Assembly: GCA_002914805.1 (NCBI GenBank)
Contig: JXTB01000593.1
Coordinates: 151,780-215,779 of the forward strand
Length of the DNA stretch: 64,000 nucleotides
Direction of reading: 5' to 3'
Source: Parasponia andersonii
Taxonomy: Eukaryota > Streptophyta > Magnoliopsida > Rosales > Cannabaceae
In this document: positions 11,785 through 22,281 of the stretch, in pieces
Position numbering within the stretch: position 1 is the first letter of the stretch
Layout of the letters: each line of letters starts with the position of its first letter
The notes under the pieces: model-generated
What the model saw: only the letters and a program-made list of their open reading frames with translations
Database searches by the model: none
Told to the model about the DNA's origin: nothing
Position numbers and translations under genes: made by a program

Positions 11785-13640
11785 GCCTCCGCAAGGAAAT
11801 GCTTTTCAAGGAGTCGACGCGAATGCAAGCGCCTCGATCGGGGACAGATAGTAATCAAAGGACCGCCTGCCAGTGTACATGAAGCAGATCGAAGAGGAGT
11901 CTGACAGTCCGGAATCCACGATTGAGGAGCTGGTAGTGGTCCCTTTGAAAGAGGCAGAACCGGTGAAGGTAGTTCTAATCGGGGCCTTATTGCCCGAGCA
12001 GCAGAAGAACGAGATGTTAGGGTTCCTGAAGCAGAACGAGGACGTCTTCGTGTGGTCCCACGACGACATGCCCGGGATAGACCCTGCGCATACCTGCCAC
12101 CGGCTGAACATAGACCCTGATTTCCCTTCAGTCAGGCAGAAACCCAGAAGGTTCGCACCAGAGAAAAACAGGACGATCAACAAGGAGGTGGAAAAGCTGC
12201 TGGAGAACGGTCTGATCAGGGAATGCATGTACCTGTGTTGGTCTCTAACTCGGTGGTGGTGAAAAAGAAAAATGGCGACGACTGTATTTCATAGACTTCA
12301 CCAACCTAAACAAGACCTGCCCGAAGGATAGCTTCCCCCTGCCAAGAATCGACCAAATGGTAGATGCGACGGCGGGATTCAACAGAATGAGCTTTTTAGA
12401 TGCCTACTCTAGGTACAACCAGATCCCCCTGTATGCAGAAGACTAAATCCACACGACTTTTATCATGGAGCGTGGTCTGCTGCTACAGGCATATGCCATT
12501 TGGCTTGAAGAATGCAGGGGCAATCTACCAAAGGTTCATGAATAAGATGTTCGCTGGGCTACTAGGGAAGACTACGGAGGTCTATATCGACGACATGGTC
12601 GTGAAGAGCAGAGAAGATTCAGACCATCTGAGACACCTAGACGAATGTTTTCAGATTCTGAGGCAATATCGGATGCATCTAAATCCCAAGAAATGCGCGT
12701 TTGGGGTGTCCTCTAGTCAATTCCTGGGGCATATCGTGAGCAGGAGGGGTATTGAGGCAAACCCGACACAGCTGACCTCGATCGCAAATGTGTAGAGGCC
12801 CTCGACCGTTCGGGAGGTCCAACGCCTGGCCGGGAAGATAGCCGCTCTCAACCGATTCGTCTCCAAGATGTCCGACCGATGCAAGCCTTTCTTCCAATGC
12901 TTGAAGAAAAGCTCTACTGTCGTCTGGGGGGAGGAACAAGACAGGGCACTGACAGATCTCAAGCTGTAATTGAGTCACCCACCTATCCTGGCTTCCTCAG
13001 TAGAGGGGGAGCACCTGTACACCTATTTAGCAATATCTAAAGTAGCGATCAGTGCCGTACTATTCATCGAGGAAGATGGCAAATAGAAACCAGTGTTTTA
13101 TATAAGCCGCATGCTCCTNATGTCCGACCGATGCAAGCCTTTCTTCCAATGCTTGAAGAAAAGCTCTACTGTCGTCTGGGGGGAGGAACAAGACAGGGCA
13201 CTGACAGATCTCAAGCTGTAATTGAGTCACCCACCTATCCTGGCTTCCTCAGTAGAGGGGGAGCACCTGTACACCTATTTAGCAATATCTAAAGTAGCGA
13301 TCAGTGCCGTACTATTCATCGAGGAAGATGGCAAATAGAAACCAGTGTTTTATATAAGCCGCATGCTCCTGGATGCTGAGACGCGATATAGTGTGGCAAA
13401 AAAGCTGGTCCTCACTCTGGTCAACGCTAAAAAGAAACTCTGGCAGTACTTCGATGCACACCCGGTCACCGTGTATACAGATTTCCCTATCCGGCAAATT
13501 TTGGCCAAGCTAGACCTATCGGGACGACTGACCAAGTGGGCCATCGAGCTGGAAATATACGACATCGAGTATTGGCCTTGGGTGGCGAAGAAAGGACAAG
13601 TCATGGCGGATTTCTTGGTGGAAATCGAATCCTTCGGCAA
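11785..13640 (+). pseudogene. Tat copy 1 reverse transcriptase and first RNase H
   Basis: The linker and RT fingers are read at 11873-12228 (WSHDDMPGIDPAHTC, then VEKLLENGLIRE). Frameshifts and stops break 12230-12480. The palm is intact: MPFGLKNAGAIYQRFMNKMF and the catalytic YIDDMVVKS near 12580-12610. Thumb and connection follow (NPKKCAFGVSSSQFLGHI). The Ty3-type RNase H with YTDFPIRQILAKLDLSGR and MADFLVEIES runs to about 13640. Within it, 12868-13118 is repeated exactly as 13120-13370 across a single N, which looks like an assembly fault. The catalytic aspartates are retained, unlike in Tat copy 2. Confidence 0.85.
12868..13370 (+). repeat. Exact 251-bp tandem duplication around a one-base gap
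   Basis: Bases 12868-13118 and 13120-13370 read identically by eye, with one N at 13119 between them. A single copy gives the expected RT to RNase H transition, so the second copy is redundant. An unmerged contig overlap is the simplest explanation. Confidence 0.9.
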
Positions 13641-13659
13641 GCTGCACGACCTGTCTCAG

Positions 13660-14085
13660 ATGTCTCAACTTCGCCCCCCTTCAGCCTGGACACTCTATAC
13701 CGACAGATCCACGAATGCCTCAGAGTCAGGTATCGGGATAGTCCTGTAGACCCCAATGGGTCTCAGAGTTGAGAAGGCATTGAGACTCAGCTTCCAGGTG
13801 ACTAACAATGAGGCAGAGTACGAGGCACTGCTGCAAGGCCTTGAGCTGGCACTGCACTTTAGAGTGGAGAACATCGCAGTAAAGACCAACTCGCAGTTGA
13901 TTGTGGGTCAGGTCAAAGGAAACTTCGAAGTAAAAGGACCGAGGTTGCATAGGTACTTCTCCAAGGTAATGGGGGCAAAAGCTCACTTTAGCAATTTCAA
14001 TATTGAGCTAATCCCCAGGGAGATGAACTAGAGGGCAGATGAGCTAGCTAAGAGTGCATCAATCGGGGGTACGACCAGAAGCACA
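13660..14085 (+). pseudogene. Tat copy 1 second (archaeal-type) RNase H
   Basis: A second RNase H follows the first, as is characteristic of Tat elements. Motifs in order: WTLYTDRSTNAS (first catalytic Asp; the usual Gly after it is Arg), NNEAEYEALLQGLELA (catalytic Glu), KTNSQLIVGQV (the usual Asp is Asn) and RADELAKSASIGG (last Asp). Stops fall at about 13747 and 14029. It would remove template RNA during reverse transcription. Loss of one acidic residue plus the stops indicate an inactive remnant. The matching segment is deleted in Tat copy 2. Confidence 0.8.
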
Positions 14086-15400
14086 GAAGTTCTCCTAGAA
14101 GGTGAGAACATGGAGGACCCCCGCCAGACCCCTGTGCACCATGTGTTTGCAATCGGAACTGCTGACGAAGGGTGGAGGAAACCCATCACCCAATATTTGA
14201 CGTTGGGGAACCTACCCACGGACCCCCAAGAAGCAAGGTCAGTCAGGTTTAAAGCTGCCAGGTACTCGATGATAGGAGAATGACTATACAGGAGATCGAC
14301 AATAGGTCTGATGCTACGATGTATAGGTCACGTCGAAGCGCAAAAGCTAATGGAGGAAATCGACGAGGGAGTATGCGGCAACCAGTCTGGCAGACGTAGC
14401 CTCGCCCACAAGGCTCTAGTGGCTAGATACTTCTGGCCATACATGATGACAGAGGTAGCCCGATTCATCAAGAAATGTGATAAGTGCCAGTGGTTCGCCC
14501 CAATGAAACGCCAACCCGTGGAGGTACTTCATTCAAATATAACCCCCCTGGCCGTTTGCCAAATGGGGTCTGGACATCGTCGGAGAGCTCCCCAGAAGTC
14601 TAGGAGGAAGGAGGTACGTCTTGCTGGCCACAGATTACTTCACCAAATGGGTAGAGGCTGAAGCCTATGCGACCATTAGTAAGACGGACACGATTAACTT
14701 CATCTGAAAGAACATAATCTGTCGGTTTGGGATTCTGAAAGAGATACACGCTGATCATGGTTCACAGTTCCAAAATGCTAAGATCAAGGAGCTGTGCGAG
14801 CTGTATGATATAAGGCTCAGTTTCTCTTTCGTGAACTACCCTCAGGGGAACGGCCAAGCAGAGGCAACGAACAAAGCCATATTCAGCAACATCAAAAAAA
14901 ACTTGCAGGAGGCTAAAGGCAAGTGGTTAGAAGAGCTACCGGCTGTTGTGTGGGCCCATCGAACCACGGAGCAGAGGTCGACTGGAAAAATGCCATTCAC
15001 CATAGTCTACGGCTCAGAGGCTGTGATCCTGACCGAAGTCGGCTTCCTGACCCTCCGTTCCGAAGTGGTGAGAGATGCACCCTTAAACGAACGCCAGCTA
15101 AGTCGCAACACAAACCTCCTGGAAGAAATAAGAAATATGGCCCTGGTCCACCTAGCTTCATACCACCAGCAGGCTAGGTCCTACTTTGCAAACAAGGTTA
15201 GTGCTCGACGATTTAACGCCGGGGATTGGGTCCTGAAAGTCAGAACAGGGAATTCCTCAAAACTGGACTCCAATTGGATCAGACCCTATGAGGTGATCAA
15301 AGCACTCGACAATGGTGCGTATGTCCTGAGAGAACTCAAGACTGGGAAAAACTTACCGAACACATGGAACGCTCAGTACCTGAAAAAGTATCACGTGTAA
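14086..15400 (+). pseudogene. Tat copy 1 integrase
   Basis: The zinc-binding N-terminus is read at 14311-14520 (CGNQSGRRSLAHKAL, CDKCQWFAPM), with one usual His replaced by Gln. The catalytic core follows: first Asp in LLATDYFTKWVEAEAY, second in IHADHGSQFQNAKI, Glu in NGQAEATNKAIFSNI, so the DDE triad survives. A frameshift near 14570 and a TGA at about 14705 break the frame. The C-terminus ends NTWNAQYLKKYHV with TAA at 15398-15400, the end of pol. The enzyme would insert the cDNA into chromatin and makes the 5-bp target duplication seen at the outer ends. Confidence 0.85.
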
Positions 15401-15409
15401 GACACATGC

Positions 15410-15800
15410 ATATGATGTAAGACCATGTGAATGCTTATATTATTAAAAAGCTTAAATCCAAAACAAGTCAAGTTCCCTTTTTGCTGCATGGATTAATCTT
15501 TTGGGTTGCTATGGAAAAGGGGTCTGCACTGTCACACTATTCAGGCATGAGACCCATGTGAACGCTTATATTATTAAAAAGCGTAATTTCGAAACAGGTC
15601 AAGTCTTCTGTCACACGGAAAAGGGTCTGCCCACAGTGGCAGACCTAACATTTTATTTGCACAGGCAAAAGATCATACCAGGCTGCTACGAAAAAGGGTC
15701 CACCCACAGTGGCAGACCCCAGCCTAAGTTGCACAGGCAAAAAATCATACCGGGTTACCATGAAAAAGGGTCTGCCACAGTTGCGGACCATACACGCTAC
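15410..15800 (+). repeat. Short irregular tandem repeats after pol of Tat copy 1
   Basis: A phrase ending in 'cgcttatattattaaaaagc' occurs near 15430 and 15560, and a unit of about 72 bp containing 'ggcaaaagatcatacc' and 'aaaaagggtctgcc' is repeated about 2.5 times from 15600. No coding content is seen. Confidence 0.6.
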
Positions 15801-16645
15801 TCGTGCAACCAAAAACTTGCCAGCATACATCAAAAATGATCGTACTATAGGGATCACGTCGTTCGTCGACGATCCGAGAAAACGTACGAAGAGGAAAGAG
15901 TTGCGCAACCAAAAACTTGTCAGCAGACCTCAAAAATGATCGTACTATGGGGATCACGTCGCTTGTCGACGACCCGAAAAAACGTACGAAGAGGAAAGAG
16001 CTGCACAATCAAAAACATGCCAGCAGACCTCAAAAATGATCGTATATGGGGATCACGTCGCTTGTCGATGACCTGAGAAAACGTACGAAGAGGAAAGAGC
16101 TGCGTAACCATAAACTTGCCAGCAGACCTCAAAAATGATCGTACTATGGGGATCACGTCGCTCGTCGATGACCTGAGAAAACATACGAAGAGGAAAGAAC
16201 TGCGCAACCAAAAACTTGCCAGCAGACCTTAAAAACGATCGTAATATGGGGATCACGTCGCTTGTCGACGACCTGAGAAAACGTATGAAGAGGAAAGATC
16301 TGCACAATCGAAAACTTACCAGCAGACCTAAAAAATGATCATACTATGGGGATCACGTCGCTTGTTGACGACCCGGGAAAACGTACGAAAAAGGAGGAGC
16401 TGCGTAGCCAAAACTTGCCAGCAGACCTCGAAAACGATTGTATTATAGGAATCACATCATGCAATAAAATGCTTGCCGATGGCTTGAGAAAACGTACGAA
16501 GAGGGAAGAAATATGCAACCAAAAACTTGCCAATAGTCCTCAAAACAATCGTACTATGGGAATCATATCGCGCAATAAAATGCTTGCTGATGATCCGAGA
16601 AAACGTACGAGGAGAAAAGGGCTGCGCAACCCAAAAGTTTACCAG
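15800..16645 (+). repeat. Tandem array of 100-bp and 111-bp units in Tat copy 1
   Basis: About eight units share 'aaaacttgccagcagacct', 'atggggatcacgtcgcttg' and 'gagaaaacgtacgaagag'. The last phrase recurs at 15883, 15983, 16082, 16182, 16282, 16382, 16493 and 16604, so the first units are 99-100 bp and the last two 111 bp, the longer ones carrying an extra 'gcaataaaatgcttgc'. Open frames across the array are by-products of the repeat. The same family occurs in Tat copy 2 at 56440-57180. Tat elements are known to carry hypervariable tandem repeats in this 3' region. Confidence 0.9.
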
Positions 16646-16649
16646 TAGA

Positions 16650-16860
16650 CCCCCTAAGTAACATTTTAGCTATACGAAGAGCTAAAGGAAAGCAGGGTCA
16701 GGATCCACCCGTTGAAAGTGGACCCTCCCTAAGGAACATTTTAGCTATACGAATGGCTAAAGGAAAGCAGGGTCAGGATCCACCCGTTGGAAGTGGACCC
16801 TACCTAAGGAACGTTTTAGCTATATGAAGAGCTAAAGGAAAGCAGGCTCTACCCGGGGGA
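16650..16860 (+). repeat. Tandem array of three 75-bp units in Tat copy 1
   Basis: The phrase 'cattttagctatacgaagag' and 'ggatccacccgttggaagtg' recur with a 75-bp period (16661, 16736, 16811). A diverged form with a period near 63 bp is present in Tat copy 2 at 56100-56390. Confidence 0.85.
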
Positions 16861-17532
16861 TAGTTCATTTGCGCATGCGCTGGATGTGAACGGATTTGGA
16901 GTCTACCCGTTGGAAGTAGTCTAGTACCAGACCAAATGTGAAGACAGAAATTAAGATTAAAGTCTGTTTCTTATGTCCTAAAAATACAAAGCGCACGGTC
17001 AACAGTGGTGCGCGCTCATAAGCCCTATTTACGGGAGGCAGGTCACGAACGGACTCATAGGGAGACATCAGAGTGGTAGTGCCCTGTTTGTTCCCAGTAA
17101 GAGTCGAGCCCAGGCCTTCTCCTTTGCAATGATAGGTCCAAACAATGGTCGACCAATCCTTGGAACTAGTTCTGAGCGCGGTTCCATTTGGGGTCGGAGA
17201 AGTCCAGCCACACGCACGGGTCGAACTCTGCCAAAACAAGTCATAACAGAAGTTATAACTCCGTAAAACCGGATGAGTCAAAGCTCACATCCCTATCTCT
17301 AGAACTAATCTTGACAATCATGGCTCGAGGAAGACTCACTAATAGTCCGAAATCGTGTCCATCCGAGTCATCCATAATTATTTATACAGACGGCTACAAC
17401 AAGGTTTAACTTTACCCTGGATGTGGTCAACAAAGAAAAAGAAAACAGACTAAAGAGAATTGCACTATTCTTATTATTTATACGGAGGGTTACAACGAGG
17501 GTCAGCTTTACAACTGTACAAAATTAGGGACC
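16861..17532 (+). other. Untranslated spacer between repeats and aORF in Tat copy 1
   Basis: No coding frame is supported on either strand. The segment is shared in inverted orientation with Tat copy 2 (about 55450-56100), including a 'gtcggagaagtccagccaca'-like phrase, so it belongs to the element. It lies between the end of the tandem repeats and the stop codon of the antisense ORF. Confidence 0.6.
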
Positions 17533-19360
17533 CTAATTACCTCCGGCCAGGGGAGCGCGGCCAGTCCCGGCTCTTGGACCAGCCCCAGTGGAGGGTGGCA
17601 TACCAGGGTTGGATTCATCACTGGATACAATGACCGCACCAGACCCCTCACCAGTTGAGACCCCGAGACCAAGTTGACCGCCAGGGGCTTCCGAAGTTCA
17701 ATCTGGTGGACCGGAAATGGGGATAAGCTCTTTGGCACCAGAGGTGGATGTAGAGGGCCCGTCCTTTTCCGCAGCAAGCATCTTCAGCATGTCAGCCGGG
17801 TACGTGATGCTGATCTCATCCCCAAGCTGCTGCATGTAGTGCTTGGCGGAATGGTGGTCTCTATCGACGCCTTTCTGCTAGTCAAACTGGTCTAGCGTTA
17901 CCAACTCAGCGTGGCCTTCGAACTCTCTATTCTCCCAGCTAGACCTGTAACTTTCTGCAGAAAGGACATCTACCTGCCTCTGGTACCTCGTTTTCAGTTT
18001 CTCCGCGTCCGCCAGCCTATCCTTTAGTGCCGCCAGCTTGAGCTCCACTTGCCACTGCGATAAGTCGACCAAAAAAGTGTTAATACTGGCAAGGTCCTTG
18101 CTATGTTTGCGAGACATCTCCACATGAGCACCTATCATATTTTTGTGATCCAAGAAGAGATATCAATTTACCTCGTTGGACCAGTCAAGTCTGCGTTGCA
18201 GAGAGTGGGCCTCTAGCTTGGCTTTCACCTTGGCTTTCCTCGCTTCTTTGGCATCATCAACAGCCCTGTCACGAGCGATGAAAGCCAGTCCCATCTCTGC
18301 CCCCACGCTCTGCAGTTCTTGCTCCTTGACCCTTAGCTCGTTTTGAGCCAGTCTGGCGGACTCAGATTGAGCAAGTTTGTCAGCCTCTGCCTCGACTAAT
18401 CTCATAGCCAGCTCCTCGCACCTGGTCCTCTCGATACTCAAAGCATGAGCCACCGTGCTGCTGACCCTCGCCTCCTCAAGGCTCCGATATAAATCGAAGT
18501 CAAACCTCAACTCGGCGAGGGCGGCCTTGCTGTGCTTGGCCAGTGCAGAGCGGGAGCTCAGCTCCTTGGTCAAATCCCTGACACGAGAGGAATAGAAAGA
18601 CCGGACAGTGGCCAGCTGCAAGTTAAACAAAAAAGGGGGGTCAGCGTCTAGCAAGGATGCTGAAAAACATAGAAGCAACCGAGTGGACCAAACCTGCGTG
18701 AAGGTATGGCTGGTGACAAGCTCGACGTTCTCCAAAGAGAGCACCTCCAGCTCCGGCTCTGCGGCTGGACCCTCTCTTCGGGTGTTGCCCGTACCTGGGG
18801 AACACAGCTCTGCCCCGCTAGCGATAAGGGCACCCTCTCCCCCAGCCGGGCATGCCCTTGAAGCAGTGGTAGTAGGGATGGAGGAAAGCTCGGTGCCACC
18901 GAGAGCATTGTCGGCCACGGCAGGAGGTGGTGCATCTCCTCTAGGTGGGCCGCTGTGCACTAGCCTTCTTCTCCTTAGAAGGGTCAGCATGGCCCCGTCG
19001 TCATCATTGTCAGACGAGGGGGCAACCCTGCCCCACTTCTCCGCCCGGCCCTCTTCTTCGTTAGATGAGCCGACCTCATGGCGCCGCTTTATTGGGACCA
19101 GGGAAGGGGAAGATAGCCGAGACTTCAACCTCGGAGCCCCCCACTGAGCTCGACGATCTCCCCACCAAGGCAAGTAGCACCCGATTTCAAACCGGAGTTA
19201 GGGGTGAATGAGGTTAGTGCAACAGACCCCCCAAGCAGACTCAGGGGCATCCCTTCACCGTATACGGTCTTTGTGGCAGACGTTCCCCCGGATGGAGGTC
19301 CGCTTGCATCCAAGCGGGGGACCGTGGGCACTTCATCTTCTGAGGACACTACGAGATGCC

Positions 19361-19770
19361 GGCCAGTGGGTGCCTTGAGGCGAGCCTTATGTCCCGCAGC
19401 CCCCCTTGATGGGAGAGGGGTCTGCCAATGGGCCCATCTCAGAACCTGTAAAAAACAAGCAACATGTTTAAATCACGATCATAACCTGATCGACGAAGCT
19501 CAGGGATGCGGAAATGAACCCATCTCTAGCCCTCTTAGGGGCGGCGGATTCTTCCCTATGGAGCCTGATGCACTCCTCGACCACGAACCTCACAGCCTCA
19601 TCGAGCTCGTGGCTAGTCGGTGCCACCAAGTCGTTGGAGCCCGCTAATTGGCTTGAAGCCGTAATCTGACAACCCACCATGGTGACGCGGTTGTGCTCGT
19701 CCCGGTGGAATCGGTTCAGGGCAGAGGCATCAAATCGGCTCCGCAGGTGCTTCGTGATGACCTAGGTGTC
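19361..19770 (-). repeat. aORF segment, distal copy of a 410-bp duplication
   Basis: This segment, starting 'gccagtgggtgccttgaggc' on the plus strand, matches 20741-21150 base for base with scattered differences, including the frame encoding SSQLAGSNDLVAPTSHELDE. The two copies flank the internal LTR. Confidence 0.88.
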
Positions 19771-19943
19771 CGAGTCTATCCAGGGTCTGTGATGGGCTCG
19801 GCCCTAACCTCGGATAGCCAATGGCCGATGTGGTATCACGTGTAACCTGCGTAGCCTTTAGCTAATCACTCTCGACACCTATCAGACGGTGGGCCCTATT
19901 TGTGACCTGTTCTGCCGCTTAATCGTCCACGTGGTGTATGATT
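19771..19943 (-). repeat. Inverted LTR fragment inside Tat copy 1
   Basis: The reverse complement of this stretch matches the first about 190 bp of the LTR (compare 8755-8925), less the terminal 20 bp. It abuts the forward internal LTR at 'gtgtatgatta', so the two form an inverted repeat with almost no spacer. Confidence 0.88.
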
Positions 19944-20740
19944 AAGCTGCAGAACAGGTCACAAACGGGGCCCACCATCCGACATGTATCGAGAGCGATT
20001 AGCTAAAGGTCACGCGGGTCACACGTGATACCACATCGGCCATTGGGCTGTCCGAGGTTAGGGCTGAGCCTATCACAGACCCTGGATAGACTCAGCCCAG
20101 TCCGACCCTTACCTCGACAGCTGGGGGGTCGGAAGCCCCAAGTGTCTTCCACCAAAATACAATAGAAAGTAACTCACAACTCCAGACCCAGACAGAGCAT
20201 TTAATGCGATATTGGGTAGGTGTGCACAAGAGGGCAAGCCATCCTAACAGAACGGCGATTTGTCCAAATCTCACCCCTAACAGACTCAAGCCATAGGAGG
20301 CGGCAGAAACCAGGCTACAGGGATACAGAGGAGATCACGGTAATCTCGGCCTGTGACCTCTGGAAAAAACTTTGAGGAGAAAGGTACTCAGTCCTGAGAT
20401 TGAGAACCGGGTGGTTCACAATCTCAGGACTATATATATATGAGCCATGCATTCTTGAGAGGGGCATGTACGCATACAAAAAGAGATATTTAAAAGTTTA
20501 CGAGCAAGAAATAAAGATATACTCATATAGATCTAAATCCTTGCTACCTTGAATCAAAGAAAGACCACTGACTTAAGCATCGGAGAGTCTTTGTAGGTGG
20601 CCACCCCGCCTCTCTGACCCTGCTTGAAGTTCAGAGCACTTTGGAATAGCAAGGACATGTGGACAGTTGGAGGACATATCATCAATAGTTCAAAGACACG
20701 TGGATGGCTGGTGAGAAACTGATCCAATAATTTGGCGCCA
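19941..20740 (+). repeat. Internal (third) LTR with PBS inside Tat copy 1
   Basis: The sequence matches the outer LTRs from about LTR base 38 to the end (CCAATA at 20724-20729) and continues into ATTTGGCGCCA, the PBS start. It then jumps straight into aORF sequence at 20741. It is therefore the 5' end of a second element unit whose whole gag-pol is missing. Confidence 0.9.
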
Positions 20741-21150
20741 GCCAGCGGGTACTTTGAGGCAAGCCTTATGTCCCGCGGCCCCCTTTGATGGGGGAGGGGT
20801 CTGCCGAAGGGCCCATCTCAGAACCTATAAAAAACAAGCAACATGTTTAGATCACGGTCGTAACCCGATCGACGAAGCTCAGGGATGCGGAAATGAACCC
20901 ACCTCTAGCCCTCTTAGGGGCAGCGGATTCTTTCCTACGGAGCCTGATGCACTCCTCGGCCACGAACCTCATAGCCTCTTCGAGCTCATGGCTGGTCGGC
21001 GCCACCAGGTCGTTGGAGCCCGCCAATTGGCTTGAAGCCATAACCTGATGACCCACCATGGCGATGCGGTCGTGCTCGTCCTGGTGGAATCGGTTTAGGG
21101 CAGAGGCATCAAGTCGGCTCCGCAGGTGCTTTGTGATGACCCAAGTGTCC
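20741..21150 (-). repeat. aORF segment, proximal copy of the 410-bp duplication
   Basis: Matches 19361-19770. Beyond 21150 this copy continues uninterrupted into the N-terminal half of the aORF, whereas the other copy ends at the inverted LTR fragment. Confidence 0.88.
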
Positions 21151-22230
21151 TGGGGGAAGGGAAGGTATGAAACCATCCTGGGCATCATATTCATCACCAG
21201 GGGATTGAGGGTGGCCTGGATATGCCGGCAGTTCCCAGGAGATCCGAAGATGACGGTCCCTTCCAGGCCTTTGAGCCGCCCCGCTGACAAATACGGCTCG
21301 AACCTACTCTCTTCTGTCGAGGTTGCACAAGACAAAATAACGTGAGCAATAACAGACCAGGAGAACACAGACCCGAAAATCACGACCTAGCACATACTCT
21401 GCAGGAAAACTGAGGGAATTTGGAAGTGCTCACCATTCATCCAAGGGGAGCACCACGCCCCTCCAATGGCGTATAGCCTAGTGTGGGAGTCCCATTACTT
21501 GTCTGACCTTAGCAAGCCACAGAAGATGTGACGTCTTGGGAGCGGTTGGAGGTAAAAGGTGGGGTAGGAACTCTTCTTGGGGATGAGGGTGAGTTTGCAA
21601 GCATAAAAGACCACCTCTAGATCGATATGCAAGTTATAGAGAACTAACAGGGGGGAAGTCCCATCAGAATCATGACCCCGTTTGCATTTAACTGCATCAG
21701 ATGGATCCTCATCAAAGCGAAGAATTGGTGGATCAGAGGAGGAAGAGGGAATCGTAGCCATTCCAGATATTTTCTGCCCAAGATAATAGAGCCTTCGGGG
21801 GCAGAGGGACGAAGATACCAATCCGCGGGGCCCTCGACCCTTTGCAGCGTCACTCAACCGGGGAGGTAGAGCTGTTTCCTTAATGAATCCAACTCTGAAT
21901 CCATGATGGAGTGCAATTCCTAATCTTGACCCAAAGCCATTGTTCTCGATATGATCGAAAGAGCAAAAGTCTCTAGAAGGAAGGAAATCGGAAACCCTAG
22001 GATTTTATGAGGCTAGAATGATTGAAGATTTTAGTAAAGTGGCAAATGAGCATAATTGTGGCTTTTATAGAGGGCGAGCCGAAGAGTTTGTTTGGAAAAG
22101 GGGAGAGCAAAGGAGACCGAACAGTCAGAATTTCAAAATTTAAACAAATTTCGTGACATGGGATGGCGTGCCTCCATGTCGGCAGAGGGGGAGCCACGTG
22201 CATCCCCCAAATTAGAAGAATGGATAAACG

Positions 22231-22272
22231 ATTTCCCTACTTGACGGATACGTATCCATCAAGTAGGGAAAT
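22231..22272 (+). promoter_or_regulatory. Hairpin abutting the PPT of Tat copy 1
   Basis: A near-perfect inverted repeat (19 of 20 pairs) has arms 'tttccctacttgacggatac' and 'gtatccatcaagtagggaaa'. Its right arm runs into the polypurine tract. A homologous 42-bp hairpin lies at the same place in Tat copy 2 (51876-51917). Confidence 0.8.
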
Positions 22273-22281
22273 AGGGGCAGT
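22262..22281 (+). promoter_or_regulatory. Polypurine tract of Tat copy 1
   Basis: The purine-rich 'agtagggaaataggggcagt' lies immediately before the TG of the 3' LTR, the site expected to prime plus-strand DNA synthesis. Confidence 0.85.

Larger units (their letters stand above)
17533..21940 (-). pseudogene. Tat copy 1 antisense ORF (aORF), gypsy-associated plant protein, interrupted
   Basis: Read on the minus strand from ATG 21938-21940 to TAG 17533-17535. The N-terminal half resembles the 'putative gypsy-type transposon' (Transposase_28-like) domain of Tat aORFs: VEGPADWYLRPSAPEGSIIL, IDLEVVFYACKLTLIPKKSS, FYLQPLPRRHIF, then RFEPYLSAGRLKGLEG and MMPRMVSYLPFPQDTWV. The C-terminal half (17878-19173) is rich in Ala, Glu, Lys, Arg and Leu and is probably coiled coil. 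Several intron-like gaps with GT-AG borders are seen, for example after SFVDQ (about 19450-19490) and around 18600-18700 and 18070-18170. Codon 7 is TAG. The frame is broken by an LTR insertion (19771-20740), with about 410 bp of aORF present on both sides. Function of these proteins is unknown. Confidence 0.78.

Noticed and set aside
15800..16645. Regular repeats that could be read as a CRISPR array
   Set aside because: Units are 100-111 bp and similar over their whole length with no unique spacers; this is a retrotransposon tandem repeat in a plant genome.
15501..16648. Open frames across the tandem repeats on both strands
   Set aside because: They arise from the repeat unit length and have no domain; the region is the 3' untranslated part of the Tat element.
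18608..19147. 179-codon plus-strand frame
   Set aside because: It is the mirror of the aORF coding sequence on the minus strand, which has the family match and coiled-coil composition.
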